DNA from: Bacteroidota bacterium
GTDB lineage: Bacteria; Bacteroidota; Bacteroidia; Cytophagales; Cyclobacteriaceae
NCBI GenBank assembly: GCA_003242315.1
Contig: QGUY01000149.1
Coordinates: 1-9,542, forward strand
Direction: 5' to 3'
Length of the DNA stretch: 9,542 bases
Made by a program: the position numbers and the translations under genes. This document shows positions 1 through 9,542 of the stretch, one piece after another. The notes beneath the pieces are model-generated. The model did not search any database. It saw only the letters and a list, made by a program, of their open reading frames with translations, and had not been told where the DNA came from. Position 1 is the stretch's first letter. Each line of letters starts with the position of its first letter.

Positions 1-843
1 CAACAGTTCAGTGTTCAACCATCGGCTCGCCGTTGCGGGTACGCCGTTGATCTCATTGAAAGAAGTCATTACACTGGCAGCACCAGCGTCAATGGCGGCT
101 TTGTACGGAGGAAGGTAAATGTCGAACATAGTTCGGTCGCCCATATCCGCGGGATTGTAATCACGTCCCGCTTCAGCGGCGCCGTACAGTGCAAAGTGCT
201 TAACACAAGCCATGACTGTGTTCGGTGCAGCAAGATCGATTCCCTGGTAACCACGGACCATGGCTTCAGCGATCCTGGAGCCCAGATACGGATCTTCACC
301 TGCTCCTTCCGAGATACGTCCCCACCGCGGGTCACGACAGATGTCGACCATTGGAGAAAACACCCAGTTCAAACCATCAGCGCTCGCTTCTATGGCGGCA
401 ATCCGTGCGCTCCTTTCAATTGCTTCGAGGTCCCAGCTCGCCGCCAATCCCAGTGGCTGTGGGAAAATGGTGCGGTGTCCGTGGATCACGTCAAAACCGA
501 AGAGCAGGGGTATTCCCAATCGCGTTTCGTTTACGGCCATCTCCTGAAGTTTCTTCACGGCTATGGGCGTATACGTATTGAATACGCCGCCCACCAGACC
601 AGCCTTAATTTTCTCTTCGACATTTTCGCTTACCACGGGACCGGTCACATCAAAACCAATTGAAACAAGATTCAGCTGACCGATCTTCTCTTTCAGTGTC
701 ATCTGTCTGAGCACACTGTCTACAAAGGCATTCATTTTTCGATCGGCCTCATTGGCACGACCGGTCTCACGCTGGCGGTCCGAACAAGCCAGGGCCAGCG
801 TTGTTAAGAGTATTGCTGATAGTAGTCTTTTCATTCGTTTCAT
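1..843 (-). CDS. bglX: GH3 beta-glucosidase, BglX type, N-terminal part (runs off left edge)
   Basis: The minus frame is open from an ATG at 843 to base 1, giving 281 residues with no stop. The N-terminus (MKRMKRLLSAILLTTLALAC) is a short signal peptide ending in a lipobox-like LALAC, so Cys20 could be lipidated; an ATG at 834 (Met4) is an equally good start. The GH3 N-terminal barrel follows, with typical BglX motifs: LRQMTLKEKIGQL near 45-57, GFDVIHG at 116-122 (Asp118, substrate binding), DPRWGR at 171-176, EGAGEDPYL at 179-187, KHFALYGA at 215-222 and GRDYN at 226-230. The fragment ends just before the expected SDW segment carrying the nucleophile Asp, so catalytic competence cannot be judged. 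Family members remove glucose from the non-reducing ends of beta-glucans, usually in the periplasm, and some prefer beta-1,2-linked oligosaccharides. It is last in this operon segment, 19 nt after the compact GH144 gene, which suggests it converts sophoro-oligosaccharides to glucose. The substrate is inferred from context. Confidence 0.93.
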   Translation of the reverse strand, partial: MKRMKRLLSAILLTTLALACSDRQRETGRANEADRKMNAFVDSVLRQMTLKEKIGQLNLVSIGFDVTGPVVSENVEEKIKAGLVGGVFNTYTPIAVKKLQEMAVNETRLGIPLLFGFDVIHGHRTIFPQPLGLAASWDLEAIERSARIAAIEASADGLNWVFSPMVDICRDPRWGRISEGAGEDPYLGSRIAEAMVRGYQGIDLAAPNTVMACVKHFALYGAAEAGRDYNPADMGDRTMFDIYLPPYKAAIDAGAASVMTSFNEINGVPATASRWLNTELL

Positions 844-3800
844 TGGATCTTGTTTGCTTTTATCAAATAGCCGGGCTCGTGAATCCCAGCTTTTTCAATC
901 CTTCCTTAACCTCAGGCGCACCCATAAAGAGTTTCCACAAGAGACCGCTGCGGTAGTTTTCGATCATCACGACGATCGGCCCCTGGTCTATCGCCAGGTA
1001 GCGTGGTATATACCAATCGGCTTCCTCGCTAAAGGCATCGTAAAATCCATACTCGCCCCACACCTTATCACCCAGGTCCTCATACAAATGACGCATCACA
1101 GCCAACGACTCTTCGGGTGTGTATGGAATCGAGGACAATGCCGCTGTAGGTGAGATCACGCCAAGATCTTCTCCAGGGCTATGCGCGGCGTATCCTTTGA
1201 TTGAATAGCTCGCTGTGAGTCCCCAGCAGTTCTCACCGTAGCCTTTATATCCTTTGGGATTCTCTATGCAGTACTGTCGGTTGATCAGTGTATGATTTCG
1301 ATTTTCTTCCCAGTAGTCTGCGTATTGATCGCGCAATCCACGCGGGTCAAGACCGAGGTAGGAATAGTGCGACCAGAACAACGGTCCCCCGAATTGAGGT
1401 GCAAAGTTGTGCTTGAGTGCGAGGTGATAGCCGTACTGTTCATGCGTTGAATCATTTCGGATGCCACCTCCGCGCGCCCACCCTTCATGGTACACTTCAG
1501 CAGGTACGCCATGTGTTGGAGATGCCGCAGCAAGCACGTATGTAATGAGGCATTCGTTGTATCCTTCGATGGGAAAATTCATTTCCCAGGCATACTGTGG
1601 CGACCAGTGCCAGTACAGCACGTTCTCGTTGCCCTTTCGGTGCCAGTCCCACTCAATACCACGCCACAACGAATCGATTTGGTTCGCGAGCGCCCGTTCG
1701 GCGTCATTGCCATCTTTGAAATATTCACGTGCGCAAAGCATACCCTGGGCGAGATACGCGGTTTCAACCAAGTCACCTCCGTTATCCTTGGGACTAAATG
1801 GCTTTACCTTTCCCGTTTCACCATTGAGCCAATGTGGCCATACGCCGTGAAAGCGATCGGCCTTGCCCAGCCAGTCGGTGAGTTTTTTCAGACGCTCGTA
1901 ACCTTCCTGGCGCGTTATGAAGCCACGCTCGATGCCAACGAGTATTGCCATGATGCCAAAACCCGTACCTCCAGACGTGATGATATGCTTATCATTTTGC
2001 GGATAGATATCATCAGAATGAAATCGCTCCCGCGCAGCACCCGACGTCGGTTCGGCTCCATCCCAGAAGTATTGAAAAGTTTGATACTGGACGAGCGTCA
2101 TGAGCGAGTCATCGCTGAGACGCGTTGTTTCCTTTTCGGTAGTCGTTTCCTCCTGACGTTTGCACGACCAGACTAGTGCAAGCATCAATAGCGCGGAATA
2201 AACTGGATTCGTCATGATTGAGTTCTATTCACGTTAAGACAATTTCAAAACTGAACCACAGGTGCCCGCTCCGACACGCCCGTCTCCCCTATGGCCTGAA
2301 TGCTGGCGAAATAAGTAACACCTTTATTCAAGCCGCGGAAGTAGTACGTGGTATCTTCGTGGACCATGATGCAGTTGTACAATTTATCGGGTTCAATACC
2401 ATAATAGATATTGTACGCGTAGGCATTCCGAACAGCCTTCCAGGTGAACGTTGCGTCCCGGGTGTCGTCGTGACGCCGCGCCTGAAATCCCTCTACCGAT
2501 GAGGGAGCTTGACCGGGACTCTTACCGAAGATACGAAACCCGGCGATGGCAAACTTTCCATCCGCCATATGAACATTTTCGAGCTTGAGGTATCGGGTAG
2601 TAAAAGGTTCAACCAGTTCGATGTAATCGTGGGGAACGTCGGTTTTGTTTTCACTCTTGTCAATTAGTATACTCCAGTCTTCTCCATCGGAAGAATGGTA
2701 AATCCGGTATTGATGATAGATGCCCATTTGCTTATCGCGAAGCTGTGCACCCTCATCGGCATAGTTTACCTGGATCGCATATATGTCACATTCATGACCG
2801 AGATCGACGGCGAGGAACTCACCAGGATCTGCGGATGCAGCGCTCCAGTAATTGCGAATGTTTTCGTTGAAGGCAAGTGACGGATCTTTGCCAGGCAGAG
2901 AAGATGAAGCCCAGGCCCTCTTTTTGTACGACTGCAGTGTCCAACCTGTAAATGTCGCTTCCTGGTGATCCCGTTGCCCATTAGCGTGGTAGTTGGGGTA
3001 GTCGCCAAAGGCAGTTATGCAATACATCTGACCGTCTTCGTCGAAGCCGGCGGGAAAAATTCCGATCCTCCTCTCGAACTTGTACTTGATCCAGTTTAGC
3101 ATCGTTCCCGCACGCCAGTAGTTGCCGTAGCGATCGCGAAATGTACTGCCATGACCCGCGCCAGTGATAAATCCTCCGGGCTTGTATGCTACAGGATTGT
3201 AAGGCGCATACGTAAACGGTCCCAGCGGATGGTCTCCCACCAGTACTCCGTCGGCATATACGTTCCATTCCGTACCCGGAGCGGCATATTGATAGTAGTA
3301 TTTGCCGTTGTGTTTAGTCATCCATGGTCCTTCGGTGTAGGGACGGATGGTTGTGTCCATGTGATTCTCTCCAAAGCGCTCCCATCCGTGCTCCTCCGGA
3401 TGCAGACGCGATAGTTCCTTGCGTTCGCCGACAGGTGCGAAATTCTGTGACGGATCAAGCTCCATTCCGTATAGCGGATAGGTATTGCTGCTGCCCCAGT
3501 AGACATAGACGCGACCATCATCGTCGCGAAAGAATGAAGGATCCCATGTCGCTATTGCAAATGAATCGGTAACGATCGACCATTGCCCGGCCGCGGGATT
3601 GGTACTTACGTACAATGGCATGGGATCCGGCGCTGCAAAAGACGGAATGAAAAGCAATGTATCTCCCCATGCCCACGCTCCCGGAGCGCATACATTGTCA
3701 CCCGCCTGACCGTTCACCTGGAAATCTTTTCTAACGAAATTCCAGGTTCTCATGTCAGCGCTCCACCAATATCCAAACTGGTTTGTTGAAAAGAGGTAGA

Positions 3801-6800
3801 GGGTATCCCGAAGCAGTACAATCGCTGGGTCTGCCGTGCTTCGATGAGATTCATCCTGCGCGTAATAGGTATGGGTTGAGGGAACGTACGCATAATCAAG
3901 ATTCATCGGATTGCAGTACGTGGTAGGAACTTCACGGTATGCAACCGGGCCTTTGTTTGTACATGCCGCATGGGCAAGTGTAATCGACGTGACTGTGATG
4001 ATCGTTCTGTAAAATGTTCTCATTCTTGCTGCCACGATTCGCCCTTTCTCAATAACTGAATCCCAATTTTGTCAGTCCGTCCTGAATCTCAGGGCACGAC
4101 ATGAACAAGTCCCACAACAAACCAGTGCGATGATTTTCAATCATGACTATGATTGGTCCCTGATCAATGGCAAGCCAGCTGTTGGCGAACCATTGTTCCG
4201 TGATATTAAATGCATCGTAAAACCCATAGTCGCCCCATAACCTGTCACCGAGCTTGTAATAAAAGAAGCGAGCCGCTTCCAATGATTCATCCGGAGTGTA
4301 CGGCATCGACGACAGCGCTGCGGTTGGCGTGATCACGCCCAGATCGTTCGTGGGCGAGTGTGCTGAATATCCCTGGTGGTTGTCGCTCGCTGTGAGTCCC
4401 CAGCAATCATCGCTGTAGCCAACATAACCTCGTGGGTTTGCAGCGCAGTAGGCGCGGTTGATGAGCGTGTGGTTGACGTTCTGCGTCCAGTAATTCGCGT
4501 AAGCGTCGGAAAGGTTACGGGGATCAAGCCCGAGAAATGAGTAATGCGAAAAGAATAACGGGCCACCATAGTCCGAACCCAGGGGCAATGTGATCCCGTA
4601 ATACGTTTCACCGTTGACGATGGCGCCACTCTGCGCCCACCCCTGGTGGTACACTTCAGCATCGATCGTATGTGTTGGTGATGATGCCGCGAGGACGTAG
4701 GTGATCAGGCATTCATTATAGCCTTGAATGCGGTGATTCATGATCCAGTTCTTGTCGGGCGACCAATGCCAGTACAGCACATTTTGTCCGCCACGTGTAT
4801 ACCAATCCCACTCTACCGAATGCCAGAGTGCGTTGATGCGATTGATAAGTTCAAGTTCTGCGGCAACGCCCGCGTCCAGGTATTGCCTGAACGTGAGAAG
4901 GCCCTGAACAAGAAATGATGTCTCAACGAGATCGCCACCGTTGTCATTCGGGCTGAAGGGAATAACATTGCCCGTTGTACCATCCATCCAGTGCGGCCAG
5001 GCACCGTGAAAACGGTCGGCCGATTCCAGAAAGTCCAGAATCTTATCCATGCGTTCAAGTCCTTCTGCCCGGGTGATAAAGCCGCGTTCGATCCCTACAA
5101 TGAGTGCCATAATGCCGAATCCAGAACCTCCGCTCGTCACGAGATTGCCGGAGCTGTTGCGCTCGCGTGCCATGCCGCTCACGGGTTCGGCGAAATCCCA
5201 GAAATATTTGAACGTCTGTTGTTGAATGAGTGTCAGCAGGTCATCATCTGCAATGAGGGGGAATTTCGGTTCGTCAGCGATGGTTGTATAGAACTGTCTG
5301 GTATAACCGGCGAACGTCTCTCCGTTGACTCCCCGAACATTGTTTTCGATCACAAGCCTGTAGCGTGTCAGGTCCTTAAGCGTAAGTCCTGAGATGACGA
5401 CACTTTTGCCGTCCTGCGAGAGTGAAATCGCCGGTGTCGGGCTACCAGGGCCTTCAATGGCGATCGATCCTTGCAGTGAAGATTCATCGAGGGGCAGAGA
5501 AAATTCTATAGTGATTTCAGGTGCAAGCGCCACATCGGCTATGCGCCCCACACCTATCGCGTTCTTGCCTCCGATGTCCAAGGTGACAAGCGACAACGCA
5601 CCGGGTACGGTTTTGAAGCGAATCTCCGCTCCGGAGAAGGGCTCACCACCCTGGCCGGTAAGTTCATCGGACAGTTCAACAGTATACTCAGTGTTGTATG
5701 CAAACAAAGAAGATGGATGAACAACAAGCGTAGTGTTCTCCGCGGAAAATGAGACCGTGTAGTCTACCGCTGCGCCTCCTGTAATACTTACGGCAGCTGA
5801 GGCAGTACTGGTATTTAGTGGTTTTGAGAAAACGAAAGAGAGACTTTGGTCGACCGGGACATTTTCAGTTGTAGCGCTCAGGTTAAGTTCCGTGGCACCG
5901 GCAAAAGCACGAAGAAGCGTCAAAGGTTCTGATGACGGATCCGAGTCATTGCATCCTGTGATACAAACAAAGAAAAATAATATGCCTAGGCCTCTCCGTA
6001 CCATAACCCCAATACAATACTTAGCCCCTCCCCGGGAGGGGAGAGGCATAAGTAGACCAAATTAAACTAACCCTGAATCTGGTATCTGTTACACCGGAAT
6101 ATTTTTTCCGGCGGCTGCCATTAATCGTTCATCATGTCCTGTATTTCGTCCTGCGAGAGCGCACGGTTAAACATACGCAGCTCGTCATACAGGCTCTGGT
6201 CCGAGAGGTGACCCCATTCTGTGAAACGGGGCGCACCGGAAGCAATGGAGAGAATATTGCATTCGCTCCAGTCGATGCCGTCAAAGGTGTTCTGGCTAAC
6301 GACATTACCGTTGATGTATACAGCGGCTTCACCAGAGGCGATGGTGATTGCAATATGCACCCACTCGTCGACGGCGGGGTCGATGTCGGCAGCAGCTCCG
6401 CCATCAAACCAGGCTTCGCCCGATCCCGTGCCAACATTCAATTTGATCCTCTGCTTGTCGCCAGCCGCCTCACGGAACAGACGGAATCCCTTTGTGCGGT
6501 TATTCGGTGTGGCCGTATTATTTGGATCCGGAGGGCTTACCGTAAGAATCCCTGACCGATCCGGTGATGCGTTGAGTTTGTACCAGAAGACCGCGCTAAA
6601 CTCGTCTGTTGTTATAGCTGTCGTGGGAAATGTAAGGTACGCATCGGCTGCCCCCTTGTATGCCTTGCCAGTATGACCATTTTCCTCGAACCCTGGTGCA
6701 CCGACCTTGGTACCTTCCTGAATGTTAACCAACTCGATGAAGTCGCCATCGAAAGGCAGGTAGAAGGTCTCACCTTCGTATACCGGCTGGTAAGGCTCAA

Positions 6801-9542
6801 CCTTTTCAAAGTTGACTGTGGCAGAAGTGCTCTTGCCGGAAACGTCAGTAGCCGTGACAACGAGCGTGTGGGGACCGTTAGTCAGGGTCTCATAGGTATA
6901 GCTTGAGATTGCTCTTCTGTAATCCTTGAAACCGCTCACCTCCCCGATCTTCGTGCCATCGATGCTCAGGGTGATCACACTGATCTCGATGTCGTCCTCT
7001 GCCTGAAATTGAATGTTTATAGGAGCGACATCTTCTTTTACACGGATCAGCGTGCCTTCCACGGGATACGATACGCTAACCGTTGGAGGGGCTACGTCAT
7101 CGCCGGGCGGCACGTGTGAGATTGGATCGATACCCTCATCGCAACCAATCATCAGGGCGACCGCTATGGCGGCGCAGGTTATAAATCGAAGTACTTTCAT
7201 ATTTCGTTGATGTTTTAAATCACTGTGCTTCTGCTAAACCCGGAAGTTTATCAACTTCCGTGAGGGGATATGGTAGGAAGATACGGCTCTCATCAAACGT
7301 TCTTCCCTCATAGCTGAGTTCATCATAACGTCCCAGTCGAACCATATCATAGAAGCGGATACCCCACTCCATTGCCAGTTCAGCAAATTTTTCATCCATC
7401 ACCTGATCTGCTGTTACACCTGACAGGTTGCCCAGACCCGCGCGTTGACGCACCAGGTTCACTGCCTGATCGGCCGTCATCGCGCCGCTGGTAGCGCCGC
7501 GCGTGAGTGCTTCAGCATGCATCAATAGAATTTCAGCATAGCGAATGGCGATCATATTCTTGCCAGAGCCATATTCTGTTCTGCCTGGTGTAAGCTGATT
7601 TGACGGGAGGTAATGCTTTCCACTGGAGAACATGGCGCGGTTGAAGTCGTTGAACCGGTCGCCATCGCGCGTCGTGTTGGATATCCAACCGGGCAGGCTT
7701 GCATAGTTAGGATCGCTCGTCAATTCAGCAATACCGCGATTGGTGAAGATCACGCTTGTTTCAAGGCGTATGGTCTCACCGCGGTCGAGCATGAACTTGA
7801 TGTACTTCAGGCTGGGTTCAAAGAATCCCCAACCACTTCCTGATCCGGGTACGGCAGGTGTCCAGTTTTCGGGACCGAAGAATGCATTCAGGTAGTTGTG
7901 TGCAGTTCCTGAGCCTTGATTATAGTCCGAATACTGCAGTTCAAGCAGACTTTCGTTGCTCAGCTTTCCGGGCTTCTTGAACAGTTGGTAGAAGTCAGGA
8001 TACAGCGAGAACTTATTGGAGCTTATAATCTCAGAAGTAGCGTCGGCTACCGCCTGATAGTTCTCCAACTCAAGGTTGGCAAGCGCCTTGATGGCGAGTG
8101 CCGTGTAGCGGGTTACACCACCCGGAATATCCGTGCGTTCATTCGGGCGCACAGCCGGCAGCAAGGGCGCTACCGCAGTCATTTCGTCAGAGATGTGCTG
8201 AAGCACTTGCTCCCTTGTGGCAATCGGGGACTGGTAAATTTCAGAAGGATCGGAGCTTTCCGGAACGAGGAGTGCTCCCCACACGCGTGCGAGCTGGAAC
8301 AGCATGAACGCGCGAAGTGTACGTGCTTCAGCGATGTACTGGTCAGCAAGCGCAGGATTAGGGGCAAACTCCTTATACTTTTCGATTTGCTCCATTGCCA
8401 CATGGCAAGTGAAGATATCTCGATAGAAGTTTTCCCATACGGAGCCATACATCCAATAGTCCTTTGCATAGACGTATTCGTCCGTGTCCCAGTAGGGCTG
8501 CTGGTCGCCCTTTCCACCCGCGTTGACATCATCACCGCGAACTGAAATCAGAGGAATGTCTTCCCATCCCCGGGCCTGGAACTCAGCATAGGCGCCGATG
8601 AGCGGGAGAATCATGTCGCTCGTCTTCGTATAGTCTGTCCCTTCTTCGAAGATGGTGTTCTCGGGACGCTCATCGAGCAGGTCATGACAGGAGGTGGCGC
8701 TGAAAACACCTACGGAAATCAGCGCAGCCTGCAGAAATATTTTTGTCGATCTCATTTGTCGTAGCATTAAAAGTTCTTAGAAGGTCAAATTCAGCCCAAC
8801 TGTATACACTGCAGGAATTGGATAGGTCTGAATATCCACTCCGTCGGCAACTTCGGGATTGAACCCGTTGTAGCTGAACACCGTCAGTGGTCGCTCTGCC
8901 GTGAGGATGATTTGCGCTGCCGGCAACTGCGCGCCAAACACTGACTTACGTCCCAGATCATACGACAGGGTGACATTCTGTATGCGGAAGAACGACCCAT
9001 CTTCCACGAAGTAGGTGCTCATCTTTTGGTTCCATGCCTTGCGAAGTCCGGCGGATGAAGGATACTTGTTGGAAGTACCTTCTCCATGCCAACGATTCTT
9101 GGCAAGGTCGGCATCCATGTTGCCGTCAGGTGTCCAGATAATCTCGCCGCGCTTGCGGTTCAGAATCTTGTTACCCGATTGACCCATCAGGTTGATCGAC
9201 AGGCTGAAGTTCCGATAGCCCGCCCCGAGGCTTGCACCGTATGTAAAGGTGGGGAAGAACGAACCGAGTACAGTCCGGTCTGCCTCATCCAGTACATTGT
9301 CGTTGTTGCGGTCGCGGTATTTGAAATCACCGGGCTCGAGGTTGTTTGCGAGCGCAATAGGATCAGCCTGGATTTCTTCGTTGTTCTGATAGACGCCGAC
9401 AACTTCCCATCCATAGAATGAGTAGATAGGTTCGCCTACATAAGAGCGCTGACGAAACTCGGCCTGGCCATGATTCGGGAACGTTGTTCCAAAAGGGCCC
9501 CGACGTTGGTTCTTCAACGTTGCCATTTTTCCACCTTATAAA

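Overview
The window is a section of a polysaccharide utilization locus (PUL) from a member of the Bacteroidota. The evidence is an adjacent SusC-like/SusD-like pair, a run of lipoprotein-type signal peptides, C-terminal discoidin and Fn3 modules, and short intergenic gaps on a single strand. Base composition is moderate. A soil or plant-associated Cytophagales or Chitinophagaceae-type organism would fit, but the genus cannot be fixed from this sequence. All seven recognisable genes lie on the minus strand, so the locus reads from the right edge to the left. Gaps are mostly 9-30 nt, as in one operon, and there is no gene-free stretch longer than about 120 nt.

Layout in transcription order: the C-terminal part of a SusC-like TonB-dependent transporter (8777-9526, cut near the window edge, with an in-frame stop just upstream); a SusD-like glycan-binding lipoprotein (7220-8767); a surface lipoprotein with an Ig-like and a LamG/concanavalin-like domain, in the SusE/F or SGBP position (6121-7200); a GH144-type glucanase carrying two N-terminal Ig-like domains (4049 to about 6004/6049); a GH43-like five-bladed propeller enzyme with a discoidin domain and an Fn3 domain (2245 to 4023/4035); a second, compact GH144-type enzyme (863-2215); and the N-terminal 281 residues of a GH3 beta-glucosidase of the BglX type (1-843, running off the left edge).

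The likely job is capture and breakdown of beta-1,2-glucan (sophoran, as in bacterial cyclic or periplasmic glucans). Characterised GH144 enzymes are endo-beta-1,2-glucanases or exo-acting sophorose-releasing enzymes, and some GH3 enzymes finish beta-1,2-gluco-oligosaccharides to glucose. In this model the LamG protein and SusD bind the glycan at the surface, the Ig-bearing GH144 cuts it, SusCD imports oligosaccharides, and the compact GH144 and GH3 complete hydrolysis. The GH43-like enzyme between the two GH144 genes is not explained by a plain beta-1,2-glucan. It is the best lead for something new, such as a side-chain-removing activity or a novel specificity.

No regulator, RNA gene, mobile element or CRISPR array is visible. 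The main non-coding structures are a GC-rich inverted repeat and a small hairpin around the 6005-6120 gap, and an 8-bp hairpin in the 3' end of the susD-like gene.
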